Origin: Betaproteobacteria bacterium
GTDB lineage: Bacteria; Pseudomonadota; Gammaproteobacteria; Burkholderiales; Casimicrobiaceae
Length of the DNA stretch: 64,000 nucleotides
Direction: 5' to 3'
Assembly: GCA_013298765.1 (NCBI GenBank)
Contig: JAAFJA010000012.1
Coordinates: 87,009-151,008 of the forward strand
The translations under genes and the position numbers were made by a program. This document shows positions 11,306 to 20,933 of this stretch, piece after piece (position 1 is the stretch's first letter; each line of letters opens with the position of its first letter). Below the pieces are notes generated by a model. It did no database searches. It saw only the letters and a program-made list of their open reading frames with translations, and was not told the origin of the DNA.

Positions 11306-12520
11306 CTAAAAACCGAAGGCGTCCTTCAGCTTTGCGAATAAGCCTGCCGCCGCACCTGTGCGTTTGTGCCGCTCAGCAACGTGACTCACCTGGTCACGAC
11401 CGTGCATCAAAAGGCCAATCGCCGTTGAATACTTGGGCGCACAAAGCACATCGCGAAGTGGGCCACCGTATTCGGGAGAGGCCACGCGTACCGGCATGTG
11501 AAACACCTCTTCCCCAAGCTCGGCAATACCTGGGAGCAGCGCCGTACCGCCGGTCAACACCACACCAGAGCGCAAGAGTGGCTCGAATCCCGAACGCTTC
11601 ATTTGCTCGTGTACCAGTTGAAACAGTTCTTCCACGCGTGGCTCGATCACCTCCGCGAGCGTGTGCCGCGCCATCGTTCGTGCTGGGCGATCCGCCACGC
11701 TTGGAACTTCAATCAGGTCATCGATGTCGGCGAGCTTTCGCATGGCGACTGCGTAACGATGCTTGATGTCGGCAGCTTCTTTGCTGGGTACCCGCAGCGC
11801 CATCGCAACGTCATTAGTAATTTGATCCCCCGCCACCGGGAGAACGCCGGTATGCCGAATCGAGCCGCCGGTGTAGAGCGCGAAATCGGTGGTACCGCCG
11901 CCAATATCAATCAGTCCCACACCGATTTCCATCTCATCACGCGTCAAACAGGCCGCAGCTGAGGCAAGCGGTTGCAACACCAACTCCTGCACTTCCAGCC
12001 CGCAGCGGCGCACGCACTTTTCAATGTTGTCTGCGGCAGATACCGCGCCGGTCACGATATGCACCTTTACCTCAAGACGGCGACCGCTCATGCCGAGCGG
12101 TTTGCGAATACCCTCCTGCCCGTCGATGATGTATTCCTGAGGCAGCGTATGCAACACGATCTGATCGTTCGGAATCGCAATTGCTTTCGCGGTTTCGACC
12201 ACGCGCTCCATATCGGCAGCAGTGACCTCAGCATCTTTCATCGCAACCATGCCGCTTGAATTGAGGCTGCGAATATGACTTCCCGCAATGCCTACGAATA
12301 CCTGCGTCAGCTTGCAATTCGCCATGGCAGCCGCTTCTTTGACCGCAGCTGCGATGGTCGCGGTCGTGGCGTCGATGTCCACGACCATGCCTTTGCGCAT
12401 GCCGTGAGACGGCTGCTCGCCGAAACCAATAATCGAAAGATTTCCAGTCGCATCAATTTCAGCGACCAGTGCGACCACCTTTGAGGTGCCGATGTCAAGC
12501 GCTGCGATTAACTCACTCAT
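11306..12520 (-). CDS. ftsA: Cell division protein FtsA
   Basis: 404 residues. FtsA is the actin-like ATPase that tethers FtsZ to the membrane and recruits the late divisome. ALDIGTSKVVALVAE (phosphate 1), GLIDIGGGTTDFALY (phosphate 2) and VVLTGGTALLPG (adenosine) motifs are present. The C-terminal segment LFAKLKDAFGF is the amphipathic membrane-targeting helix. The start overlaps the ftsQ stop codon by 4 nt, indicating translational coupling. Confidence 0.97.
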   Translation of the reverse strand: MSELIAALDIGTSKVVALVAEIDATGNLSIIGFGEQPSHGMRKGMVVDIDATTATIAAAVKEAAAMANCKLTQVFVGIAGSHIRSLNSSGMVAMKDAEVTAADMERVVETAKAIAIPNDQIVLHTLPQEYIIDGQEGIRKPLGMSGRRLEVKVHIVTGAVSAADNIEKCVRRCGLEVQELVLQPLASAAACLTRDEMEIGVGLIDIGGGTTDFALYTGGSIRHTGVLPVAGDQITNDVAMALRVPSKEAADIKHRYAVAMRKLADIDDLIEVPSVADRPARTMARHTLAEVIEPRVEELFQLVHEQMKRSGFEPLLRSGVVLTGGTALLPGIAELGEEVFHMPVRVASPEYGGPLRDVLCAPKYSTAIGLLMHGRDQVSHVAERHKRTGAAAGLFAKLKDAFGF

Positions 12521-13266
12521 TGTTGTGTCCCTACCACTGCGACTTGATCGCCCGATGTGCTTGCTGCACTGCTCGTGCGCCCGCGCGCAACCGCAACTGC
12601 CGATTTGTAACGAAGATCGACGCGTGCTATTGAGTCACGTTCGTCTGCTGACCACGCGGTGTACAAGCCAATAAACCGTGCGAGTCGTTGCTCGATACTG
12701 TCACGACCGAGTTCGACGACCAGCCCGTTCTTCATAGTGACGCTCACCGCGCCGCGCGGCGACACACTCATGGAACGTATCGTGAGCCCGAGCGGCGCAA
12801 GCGCGACCTTCATCTCGCGATAGCGTTGCAACGTCTCGGCGGCCATTTCGGCGGGGCCATCGAATCGGGGGAGCGGCGCTCGCGAGGTTGCGCGAAAGAG
12901 CTCGCCTCGATCAGACAAGAGATCAAGTTCGCCCCAGTACCCAACTGCCCGATACTCTTCAACACGCACGTCTAGCGCAAAGGGCCAGCGCCGCTCAACC
13001 ACAGCATCGCGAACCCAAGGAAGCTTTCTGAGCGTGGTACGAACGCGCTGCGGCGACACGGTAAAAAATGTGCCGCGCACTTCACTGCGAACCGCCGATT
13101 CAAGCAAACCGACGTCGAGCTCCAGTGGCTGCGAGACGAACGCGACCTGACGCAGCGCAAACCAGCCCTTCCCGTTTGCCCACTGGAAAATGCTCCATGC
13201 GATCGCAATCGAGGCCGTGATCGCGATCCAGCCCGCAAGGCGACTCAATACCGTGTGGTCGTTCAT
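12517..13266 (-). CDS. ftsQ: Cell division protein FtsQ
   Basis: 249 residues, bitopic inner-membrane protein: short cytoplasmic start, one membrane helix (about residues 10-30), then the periplasmic POTRA domain ([21 protein letters not shown]...[19 protein letters not shown]) and the FtsQ beta domain ([21 protein letters not shown], later [20 protein letters not shown]-like). It links FtsB/FtsL to the early divisome. It directly follows murC with a 4-nt overlap; the ddl gene that usually lies between them in betaproteobacteria is absent. Confidence 0.93.
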   Translation of the reverse strand: MNDHTVLSRLAGWIAITASIAIAWSIFQWANGKGWFALRQVAFVSQPLELDVGLLESAVRSEVRGTFFTVSPQRVRTTLRKLPWVRDAVVERRWPFALDVRVEEYRAVGYWGELDLLSDRGELFRATSRAPLPRFDGPAEMAAETLQRYREMKVALAPLGLTIRSMSVSPRGAVSVTMKNGLVVELGRDSIEQRLARFIGLYTAWSADERDSIARVDLRYKSAVAVARGRTSSAASTSGDQVAVVGTQQ

Positions 13267-14681
13267 TGCCGCCCTCCACTTGCGCGAGTTTGCGTTTGCG
13301 CGATCGCCGCCTTTAGCTGCGCAGCAACGCCCCCGATAGAGCCCGCCCCCATAGTCATCACCACGTCGCCCGAACGTACGATGTTCATTAGGTTTGCGGG
13401 TAAGTCCGTGATCGATTCAACATAGATGGGATCAACACGTCCACGCAAACGAATTGAGCGGGCCAATGCACGGCTATCCGCCGCAACAATCGGTGCCTCG
13501 CCTGCGGGATAGACCTCGGAAAGCAGAAGAACATCAACACCCGACAACACGGCAGAGAAATCATCGAAGAGATCGCGCGTGCGGGTGTAGCGATGCGGCT
13601 GAAATGCGAGAACGATTCGTCGCTTTGGGTAGGCGTTACGCGCAGCATCGATCGTCGCGGCCAATTCAACGGGGTGATGCCCATAGTCATCGATAAGTTC
13701 GAACTCGGCGCCCTGAAAAGACACCGGCCCGTGTCGTTCGAATCGACGTCCGACGCCGCCGAAGTTCGCAAGCGCGCGCTGAATGGCGGCCGCATCGACA
13801 CCTATATCTTGCGCGACGCCAATCGCGGCAAGCGCATTGAGCACGTTGTGTTTGCCCACGAGATTCAGTGTGACGACAAGATCGCCGGTGCCCTTTCGTT
13901 TGGCAACAAAGTGCATCATGTTCGCGTCGGCACGAACAGAATCTGCACGAACATCCGCCGTTGCGTCAAAGCCATAGGTCACAACAGGCTTCACGACGCG
14001 TGGTAACACCGCTCGTACACCGGCATCGTCGACGCATGCGTAGAGAGCGCCATAAAACGGCAATCGATTTGCGAAATCGGCGAACGCTGCGTAGAGCCGA
14101 TCAGCGCTGTGCCCGTATGTTTCCATGTGATCCAAATCAACGTTAGTCACCACAGCAAATGTTGGCGTTAAGTGCAGAAAAGATGCATCCGATTCGTCGG
14201 CCTCTGCGACGAAATATTCGCCGGATCCAAGCTTTGCATTGGTGCCTTGCGCGCGGACTCGTCCGCCCACAACAAACGTCGGATCCAAGCCACCTTCCGC
14301 AAGCACCGCAGCAACGAGCGATGTCGTCGTTGTTTTTCCATGAGTTCCAGCAATCGCAACACCCTGTTTCCCACGCATGAGCTCCGCGAGCATCATGGCA
14401 CGTGGCACGATCGGGAGGTTCGCTTTTCGCGCTGCTTCGACTTCTGGATTGTCTTTTGGCACCGCACTCGACACGACAACAGCTTGCGCATCATCGAGGC
14501 TCTTCGCTTGGTGGCCGACCGTTACGCGAACACCTTGTGCACGTAGCCGAGCGAGCACGGCTGAATCCGCGGCATCGCTTCCGCTCACCTGATATCCCTG
14601 ATTTGCGAGCACTTCAGCGATTCCGCTCATGCCAATGCCGCCAATGCCCACGAAGTGAATGCGCTGCACACGGGACTTCAT
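13263..14681 (-). CDS. murC: UDP-N-acetylmuramate--L-alanine ligase
   Basis: 472 residues. MurC adds the first amino acid, L-alanine, to UDP-MurNAc in peptidoglycan precursor synthesis. The N-terminal Rossmann motif [17 protein letters not shown], the ATP-binding P-loop [12 protein letters not shown] near residue 115, the [10 protein letters not shown] metal region and the C-terminal DDYGHHPVE and [10 protein letters not shown] blocks are all present. Overlaps murG upstream and ftsQ downstream by 4 nt each. Confidence 0.97.
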   Translation of the reverse strand: MKSRVQRIHFVGIGGIGMSGIAEVLANQGYQVSGSDAADSAVLARLRAQGVRVTVGHQAKSLDDAQAVVVSSAVPKDNPEVEAARKANLPIVPRAMMLAELMRGKQGVAIAGTHGKTTTTSLVAAVLAEGGLDPTFVVGGRVRAQGTNAKLGSGEYFVAEADESDASFLHLTPTFAVVTNVDLDHMETYGHSADRLYAAFADFANRLPFYGALYACVDDAGVRAVLPRVVKPVVTYGFDATADVRADSVRADANMMHFVAKRKGTGDLVVTLNLVGKHNVLNALAAIGVAQDIGVDAAAIQRALANFGGVGRRFERHGPVSFQGAEFELIDDYGHHPVELAATIDAARNAYPKRRIVLAFQPHRYTRTRDLFDDFSAVLSGVDVLLLSEVYPAGEAPIVAADSRALARSIRLRGRVDPIYVESITDLPANLMNIVRSGDVVMTMGAGSIGGVAAQLKAAIAQTQTRASGGRQ

Positions 14682-15784
14682 TGTCTCGCCCCAACTCTGC
14701 GTTCAGCCATGGCCTCAAGGCAATTGCAGATCCGATCTGTGGCGTCGGCGCGCGCTTCTCGATGCGCGGCTAAAGCCATCGCCAGCGCATCTTCGCGGGA
14801 GATCGATGAAACGATGCTCGCAAGGCGCTCAGGGGTAAATTCACGTTGCTCGATGATTTTTGCGCCACCGATTGCTTCAATCGTGCGAGCGTTTTTCAGT
14901 TGCTGATTGTCACCATGATGTGGGTAGGGCACAAACACTGATGCGACGCCCAGCGCAGCGAGCTCTGCCACAGTACTCGCACCGCTGCGCCCAATGAATA
15001 GGTCCGCATTTGCAAGCGTTTCCCAGCTTCGATCAAGGTACTCAACGACGACAGCGTCTACTCCCGCGCTGGAATAGTTCGCCTCGGTCGACTCGCGAGC
15101 TTTCGCACCGGTTTGATGAACCACGCTAGGACGAGCATTGGCCGCAAGTTGCGCGAGCGCTTTTGGGACAACTTCATTGAGCACAGTTGCGCCCCGAGAG
15201 CCGCCCATCACTACGATTCGGAGCGGTCCGGTTCGAGCGCTGTAGCGCGTGTCGGTCGTCTCAACGCGAGAGAATTCCGCTCGAATGGGATTACCTGTTC
15301 GCTCAATCCTTGCTCCGCTGGCAACTTTCGCCGTTGCAAACGTTCCTTTGAAACCCGTCATGACGCACTTAGCGACACGTGCAAGTAGCTTGTTTGCCGC
15401 TCCTGCAACAGCGTCACTTTGGTGAATCGCGAGCGGAATATTCATTCGCCACGCTGCGATTCCGCCTGGCACACTTGGGAATCCCCCCGTGCCGATAACA
15501 GCGGTTGGCTTCACCTGCGCAAAGTGGCGCATGGCTTCTGCGCTAGCGCGCCAAAGCGCGAAGGGCAAACGAAGTTTCGGCCCCAGCCCTTTTCCAACGA
15601 TTCCCTCAAACGCAATTCCTTTGAAAGGAAATTCGTTGGAATCGATCAACGAGGCCTCCATCCCATCCGGTGTTCCAAGCCAGCTCACGTGCCAACCGCG
15701 AGCCTTCATCGCACGCGCAATCGCGAGGCCAGGATAAACGTGCCCCCCCGTACCGCCCGCCATGACTACAAGGTGCTGACTCAT
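14678..15784 (-). CDS. murG: Undecaprenyl-PP-MurNAc-pentapeptide-UDPGlcNAc GlcNAc transferase
   Basis: 368 residues, GT28 family. MurG adds GlcNAc to lipid I to make lipid II on the inner face of the membrane. The donor loop [16 protein letters not shown], the acceptor motif [11 protein letters not shown], the [12 protein letters not shown] loop and the UDP-binding [14 protein letters not shown] with [14 protein letters not shown] are clear. Four-nt overlaps with ftsW and murC. Confidence 0.97.
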   Translation of the reverse strand: MSQHLVVMAGGTGGHVYPGLAIARAMKARGWHVSWLGTPDGMEASLIDSNEFPFKGIAFEGIVGKGLGPKLRLPFALWRASAEAMRHFAQVKPTAVIGTGGFPSVPGGIAAWRMNIPLAIHQSDAVAGAANKLLARVAKCVMTGFKGTFATAKVASGARIERTGNPIRAEFSRVETTDTRYSARTGPLRIVVMGGSRGATVLNEVVPKALAQLAANARPSVVHQTGAKARESTEANYSSAGVDAVVVEYLDRSWETLANADLFIGRSGASTVAELAALGVASVFVPYPHHGDNQQLKNARTIEAIGGAKIIEQREFTPERLASIVSSISREDALAMALAAHREARADATDRICNCLEAMAERRVGARQ

Positions 15785-17022
15785 ACCTTATAGCCCTTCG
15801 CGAGACGACGGTTTTCCCAATCGATGCGCAATAAGATGGAGAGCAACACCAAACCGGAAATCGTGCCGCTACCCCCGTAAGACATCAACGGCAGGGTGAG
15901 ACCTTTGGTTGGGGCAATGCCCATATTGACCGCGATATTGATCATCGACTGCAGGCCAAATAGCGTGCCAATCCCTTGCGCTACGAGCGAAGAAAAATGC
16001 TGCGCGTTAAGTCGCGCCTCGCGGCCAATCTTGAATGCGCGCCACGTAATCCACGCATAGGCAGATACGATGGCGATAACGCCGATCAAACCTAACTCTT
16101 CCGCGGTGACCGCTAGGATGAAATCTGTATGCGCTTCGGGCAAGTAGTAGTGTTTCGAAACGCTCGCGCCGAGTCCCAAACCAAACAAACCCCCGCGTCC
16201 GATTGCCATCAGAGATTGCGTGAGCTGGTATCCCTTCCCGAATTCCTGTTTCCACGGATCAAGGAAGCTAAAGATTCGCTCTAGGCGGTACGGCTCAAAA
16301 ATAATGAGTGCGCTCGCCGAAATCAATCCAACGATCAGCACAGGCACAACTAGGCGGTAATCGAGCCCTGCCATGAACAAGATCAGTAGCCCACAGGTGA
16401 CCACAACAAAGGTCGCACCGAAGTCGGGTTGGCGCAGTAGCAGCGCGCTAATAAAGAGCGCGAGCAAAATGAATGGGCCAAGTCCGCGCAGCAGACTTTG
16501 TTTAAGTGGCTGTTGAGCATGTAGCACGTCGACTTTACTGACTGCGTAGCGCGCTGCAAACAAAATCATCGCGGTTTTCATCAGCTCCGACGGCTGCAAT
16601 CCAAATGGACCAAGCGGTATCCAACGCCGAGCCCCGTTCACCGTGCGCCCGATGCCAGGAATCAACACAAGTATGAGCAAAAGGATTGTGCCCGCGATCA
16701 GCCACGGGGCGAATCGCTCCCAGTGCTTCATTGAGGTATCAAAAACAAACAGCGCAGCGGTGAGGCCAATCAACACAAAAAGCGATTGGCGCGCAAGAAA
16801 ATACGTCGCCGATCCGCGTGTGAATTTCGCCTCCGACGCGTTAGCAATCGAAGCCGAGTAAACCATCAATAGACCCAGCGCAAGCAGCGCAAGCACGACC
16901 CAGACAAGCGCAAGGTCGACCTCGCTCTCCTGGGCTGCGCTTCGCTGGTTGACGTAACCCGAGCGAGGCGCAAATAGACCCTGCACAAACTGCTGCACCT
17001 GAGCCGTCGCGAGCTTAAGCAT
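15781..17022 (-). CDS. ftsW: Peptidoglycan glycosyltransferase FtsW
   Basis: 413 residues, SEDS family with about ten membrane helices. FtsW polymerises lipid II into septal glycan together with FtsI. The large extracytoplasmic region after GARRWIPLGPFGLQPSELMK and the final MSYGGSGTISGLVLLSILLRI block are family hallmarks. The N-terminal about 35 residues are cytoplasmic. It overlaps the end of murD by 8 nt and murG by 4 nt. Confidence 0.96.
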   Translation of the reverse strand: MLKLATAQVQQFVQGLFAPRSGYVNQRSAAQESEVDLALVWVVLALLALGLLMVYSASIANASEAKFTRGSATYFLARQSLFVLIGLTAALFVFDTSMKHWERFAPWLIAGTILLLILVLIPGIGRTVNGARRWIPLGPFGLQPSELMKTAMILFAARYAVSKVDVLHAQQPLKQSLLRGLGPFILLALFISALLLRQPDFGATFVVVTCGLLILFMAGLDYRLVVPVLIVGLISASALIIFEPYRLERIFSFLDPWKQEFGKGYQLTQSLMAIGRGGLFGLGLGASVSKHYYLPEAHTDFILAVTAEELGLIGVIAIVSAYAWITWRAFKIGREARLNAQHFSSLVAQGIGTLFGLQSMINIAVNMGIAPTKGLTLPLMSYGGSGTISGLVLLSILLRIDWENRRLAKGYKV

Positions 17023-18406
17023 GACCGGGCTCCTTCACCAGCGTGCGTCCATGAGCCATAGCCCAGGTGTTGACCGCATGAGCGAAAGCATGAGCTCTGG
17101 CCTCGTAGTTCTTAAACATGTCCCAGCTCGCGCATGCCGGTGACAGAAGCAAAATGTCGCCGGACTCAGCGCGCTCTAGTGCGGCATGAACGGCATCTTC
17201 AAGGCAAGAAAACTGTTGATGCTCAACGCCACGACTCGCGAGTTCGGTCGCAATCTGCGGCGCATCTTTGCCGATCAGGTGAACGGCCTTGCAGCGAGTG
17301 GCTGCAGTAGCCGCGAGCGCGCCAAACTGCTGTCCTTTCCCGTCCCCCCCCGCGATCAACCAAACCGGCGACGCGGTGCCTCGCAAGGCAGCCGCTGTGG
17401 CCACCACGGTGGTGGCTTTGCTGTCGTTGATGACTTCGACGCCGCCAACCGTTCCAAGCCACTGGTAGCGGTGCGCAATTCCGTCAAAGGTCGAAACCGT
17501 CTTCTTGACGACATCGAAATCGCGAATGAAGGGGGCAGCAAGCGCAATTGCGGCAAGCATATTTGCCGTGTTGTGCGTCCCGCGCAAACGCATCCCAGAA
17601 CAGGATGCGATTTTTTGTTCGCCACGTGCGAAGTACTGTTCGCCGTCCTGCAAGGAGAGCCCAAATTCACGCTCAGTTTTCGGCAGATTCATGCCGAAGG
17701 AGACCGATTCACCGTGGAGTCTTCGCATTGAAGATGACCACGGATCATCGCGGTTGATTACTTGCCGCTCGCAGTTCGCGTAAATTTTTGATTTGCTCGC
17801 AGCGTAATCAAAGAAGCTTGAATAGCGATCTAGGTGGTTCTCTGTTACGTTCAACACCGTGGCTGACGCGCACACGAGCGACTCTGTGGATTCAAGCTGA
17901 AAACTTGAAAGTTCGAGCACGAAGACTTCGGCGTCGCTCTCGGTAAGCGCGTCGAGCGCGGGCAAGCCAACGTTGCCTGCCACTGCAACGCGCATATCAG
18001 CGTTAGCAAGCAGTGCGCCTGTTAAATTGGACGTTGTGGTTTTTCCATTAGATCCGGTTATTCCAATTACTGGTCGCTTGCCCCAATTGAATTGGGCGAA
18101 TAGCTCAATATCTCCAATTACTTTTCGGCCTGAATTCTCAACCGATTGCAGGGCGAGAAGCGCTCGCGGCACGCCCGGCGATAGTGCAACCCAGTCGCAC
18201 GCTGGCAACGTATCGCGAGCGAGATCATGTTGCGCGAATTTCACCCGAGGGAAATCGCGCTTTAGAACATCAAGCCCTGAAGCATTGGCATTGCCATCGA
18301 ACGCAGACACCTTCGCGCCATTCGCGGACAAAAAGCGAACAAGTGAGAGCCCGGTCGCGCCGAGTCCCACCACGTTCACTTTCGCACCGGAAATCGCGAT
18401 TGCCAT
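17015..18406 (-). CDS. murD: UDP-N-acetylmuramoyl-L-alanine--D-glutamate ligase
   Basis: 463 residues from ATG 18406. A longer in-frame start at 18499 would run into mraY; the shorter one gives the normal NVVGLGATGLSLVRFL start, has GAGGT 8 nt ahead and begins 5 nt after the mraY stop. MurD adds D-glutamate to UDP-MurNAc-L-Ala. The P-loop [14 protein letters not shown], the ENHLDRYSSF block and the C-terminal SPACASWDMFKNYEARAHAF are present. Around the P-loop the codons become AT-rich (GTA ATT GGA ATA, TTA), unlike the matching parts of murE and murF, and two palindromes lie there (18015-18097). Confidence 0.96.
   Translation of the reverse strand: MAIAISGAKVNVVGLGATGLSLVRFLSANGAKVSAFDGNANASGLDVLKRDFPRVKFAQHDLARDTLPACDWVALSPGVPRALLALQSVENSGRKVIGDIELFAQFNWGKRPVIGITGSNGKTTTSNLTGALLANADMRVAVAGNVGLPALDALTESDAEVFVLELSSFQLESTESLVCASATVLNVTENHLDRYSSFFDYAASKSKIYANCERQVINRDDPWSSSMRRLHGESVSFGMNLPKTEREFGLSLQDGEQYFARGEQKIASCSGMRLRGTHNTANMLAAIALAAPFIRDFDVVKKTVSTFDGIAHRYQWLGTVGGVEVINDSKATTVVATAAALRGTASPVWLIAGGDGKGQQFGALAATAATRCKAVHLIGKDAPQIATELASRGVEHQQFSCLEDAVHAALERAESGDILLLSPACASWDMFKNYEARAHAFAHAVNTWAMAHGRTLVKEPGHA
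18015..18097. repeat. Paired AT-centred palindromes inside murD
   Basis: GCGCCTGTTAAATTGGAC (18015-18032) and GCCCCAATTGAATTGGGC (18080-18097), starts 65 bp apart, match the intergenic pairs at 952-1034 and 29272-29356 in core and spacing. They lie in codons for the conserved MurD P-loop region, so they cannot be a plain insertion. Confidence 0.45.
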
Positions 18407-18411
18407 CCGCG

Positions 18412-19566
18412 CTACCTCAACTTCAACGTAGAAAGGCCTGCGAGCACCAAGAACATCGTGATGATCCAGAACCGGATCGTTACATGGTTCTCGTGCCAAC
18501 CACCGAGTTCAAAGTGATGATGCAGCGGCGCCATGCGAAAGATGCGCTTACCTTTGGTGTACTTGAAATACAGCACCTGCATCATGACGGAGATGGTTTC
18601 GATGACGAAGATGCCGCCCATCACGACGAGGACGATTTCCTGGCGCACAATCACTGCGATTGTGCCGAGCGATGCGCCTAGCGCCAGTGCGCCCACATCT
18701 CCCATGAAGACACGTGCCGGGTGCGCGTTAAACCACAGAAAGCCAAGGCCTGCCCCTGCCATTGCGCCGCAGAAAACCATCAGCTCACCGGCCCCTGGGA
18801 TATACGGAAACAACAGATAGCGGGAGTAGTCAATGCGGCCCACAACGTAGGCAAACACCGCGAGCGCGCTGCCGACCATAACGACTGGCATGATGGCGAG
18901 GCCATCCAATCCGTCGGTGAGATTCACCGCGTTGCTCGTGCCAACGATCACACACCAAGTCAGTGCGATGAAACCGAATAGTCCTAGCGGGTAAGCTATG
19001 TTCTTGAAGAATGGGACGATCAAATCGGCGCGCGAGGGGAGTTCATTGGTGAACCCGCTCTGAATCCACTTGAAAATCAAATCGAATATCTGCGTGGAAT
19101 TAGGCGCAGACACCGCGAACGCAAGGTAGGTGGAAGCAATGATGCCGATAAACGCTTGCCAGAAAAGCTTCTCCTTCGCCGACATACCTTTTGGATTTTT
19201 GTGCACTACTTTGCGATAGTCATCAACCCAACCGATTGCGCCAAACCCGATCATCACGAAAAGCACGACCCATACGAATCGATTCGAGAGATCAGCCCAC
19301 AAGAGGGTGGAGATTGCGATCGCTACAAGAACAAGCGCTCCACCCATCGTTGGTGTACCTTGTTTGCTCAGATGGCTTTGCGGACCATCATTGCGCACCG
19401 CTTGACCAATTTTCATCTCGCGCAGCCAAGCGATCATGCGTGGGCCCAATGCCAGCGCGAGGATCATGGCGGTCGCCGTGGCAAGCACAGAACGAAGAGT
19501 GAGATAGGTCAGCGCATTGAGCCCTGAAATCTCTTTGCCGTAAGTAGTTGCGAGCCAATAAAACAC
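18412..19566 (-). CDS. mraY: Phospho-N-acetylmuramoyl-pentapeptide transferase
   Basis: 384 residues from GTG 19566, whose G overlaps the last base of the murF TAG stop (TAGTG); AGGGAG lies about 8 nt upstream. A frame extending to 19665 runs into murF and its extra residues look non-native. MraY transfers phospho-MurNAc-pentapeptide to undecaprenyl phosphate to form lipid I. It has about ten membrane helices; [13 protein letters not shown], the [13 protein letters not shown] aspartates, [12 protein letters not shown] and [12 protein letters not shown] signatures are all visible. Confidence 0.95.
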   Translation of the reverse strand: MFYWLATTYGKEISGLNALTYLTLRSVLATATAMILALALGPRMIAWLREMKIGQAVRNDGPQSHLSKQGTPTMGGALVLVAIAISTLLWADLSNRFVWVVLFVMIGFGAIGWVDDYRKVVHKNPKGMSAKEKLFWQAFIGIIASTYLAFAVSAPNSTQIFDLIFKWIQSGFTNELPSRADLIVPFFKNIAYPLGLFGFIALTWCVIVGTSNAVNLTDGLDGLAIMPVVMVGSALAVFAYVVGRIDYSRYLLFPYIPGAGELMVFCGAMAGAGLGFLWFNAHPARVFMGDVGALALGASLGTIAVIVRQEIVLVVMGGIFVIETISVMMQVLYFKYTKGKRIFRMAPLHHHFELGGWHENHVTIRFWIITMFLVLAGLSTLKLR

Positions 19567-20933
19567 TACACCATCTCCCTGTATTTTTCTTTGAGGTATG
19601 CAATGGCGCTGCCCATCTGCATACTGTTTGCGCCCTTCGCGAGAACGCTTGCGCCCGGTGTACAAAGTTTCGCAAGCGCGCTGTGTAGCGCATCTCGCGC
19701 TGAGAAATGCGATGCCTTCCCGCCAAAAGAAGGAGTCACAGCGCCAAATCGTTCGCCGAGGGTCAGCACATGTTCAATTGGGCGGGACGCGAGGAACTCA
19801 GCGAGCTCGCGGTGATGCTGTAGCGAATCTGTTCCAAGTTCAGCCATATCGCCCAAAACCAGAATCCTGGGCTTTGGCATGGCTTCCAATATCGCGCACG
19901 CAGCCCGCATTGACGCCGGATTCGCGTTATACGCATCATCGATCAACGTCACGCCATTTGCGAGTTTGCTTTGTCCAAGCCGCCCTGCAACATTCGTGGC
20001 CGACTGTAAGCCATCCACAAGCGCGCGTGCGCTTACGCCAAGCGCTTTTGCCATCGCTGCAACCGCAAGCGCGTTCATCTGGTTATGGTGACCGGGGAGC
20101 GCGACGGCAATACGAAGTGGCTCGTCCGCGTCGTTATAGCCATGCACTGCGAGACGCCCATCATCGAGCAACTCACCGCGTAACTCGGCATCCCTCGAGA
20201 ATCCGAACAATAGTTGCTTGCTTTCGCGAGTGATTACACGCCAGTAGGAAGCAAAAGCATCGTCGGCGTTGATCACGGCGGTACCGCCAATCTGCAAACC
20301 TTCAAAAATCTCACCCTTTGCTTTGGCAACGCCCATCAGCGATCCCACGCCCTCCAAGTGAGCAGGTCCAGCGTTGGTAATTGCTGCGACGCGCGGTTTC
20401 GCAATCGAGGTGAGTAACGAGAGCTCGTGGAAATGGTTCATCCCCATTTCGATCACAGCAACGCGATGAGCCGCATTCAGCCGAAGCAATGTGAGTGGCA
20501 CGCCGATATGATTATTAAGCGAGCCAACCGTGGACAGCACTTGCTCTGCGCCAAACTCAGCCGCCATCACAGAGGCGGTCATTTGCTTCGTGCTGGTTTT
20601 TCCATTGCTGCCAGTGATGCCGATCACGTGGCCCGAAAAACGATCCCGCTGCGCCTTACCCATCTGCTGCAGCGCGACCAACGTATCGCGAACAACAAGC
20701 TTGCAAATAGTCGGCGGAATGCTCACCTCTTGGCTCACCAAGACACCAGTTGCGCCTTGCTCGAGGGCTGTCTGCACGTAGGCATGACCATCAAAGTTTT
20801 CGCCTTTGAGGGCAACGAAAAGCTGATTTGCGCATGACTTGCGGCTATCCGTGGCGATGCCTTGGAAGATGACTTCTGCACCACTTGCGTTCGCCGCACA
20901 TGCGTGAGCGAGGAACGAACTAGAAAGCTGCAT
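19566..20933 (-). CDS. murF: UDP-N-acetylmuramoyl-tripeptide--D-alanyl-D-alanine ligase
   Basis: 455 residues. MurF adds the D-Ala-D-Ala dipeptide to UDP-MurNAc-tripeptide. The P-loop [14 protein letters not shown] (about residue 108), [28 protein letters not shown] and LGDMAELG blocks are typical. The gene needs D-Ala-D-Ala from a Ddl enzyme that is not encoded in this window. It overlaps the murE 3' end by 14 nt and the mraY start by 1 nt. Confidence 0.97.
   Translation of the reverse strand: MQLSSSFLAHACAANASGAEVIFQGIATDSRKSCANQLFVALKGENFDGHAYVQTALEQGATGVLVSQEVSIPPTICKLVVRDTLVALQQMGKAQRDRFSGHVIGITGSNGKTSTKQMTASVMAAEFGAEQVLSTVGSLNNHIGVPLTLLRLNAAHRVAVIEMGMNHFHELSLLTSIAKPRVAAITNAGPAHLEGVGSLMGVAKAKGEIFEGLQIGGTAVINADDAFASYWRVITRESKQLLFGFSRDAELRGELLDDGRLAVHGYNDADEPLRIAVALPGHHNQMNALAVAAMAKALGVSARALVDGLQSATNVAGRLGQSKLANGVTLIDDAYNANPASMRAACAILEAMPKPRILVLGDMAELGTDSLQHHRELAEFLASRPIEHVLTLGERFGAVTPSFGGKASHFSARDALHSALAKLCTPGASVLAKGANSMQMGSAIAYLKEKYREMV

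Noticed and set aside
18412-19665. Long N-terminal extension of MraY
   Set aside because: The extra 33 residues overlap murF in another frame and are unlike the family; the GTG at 19566 has a good ribosome site and the normal N-terminus.
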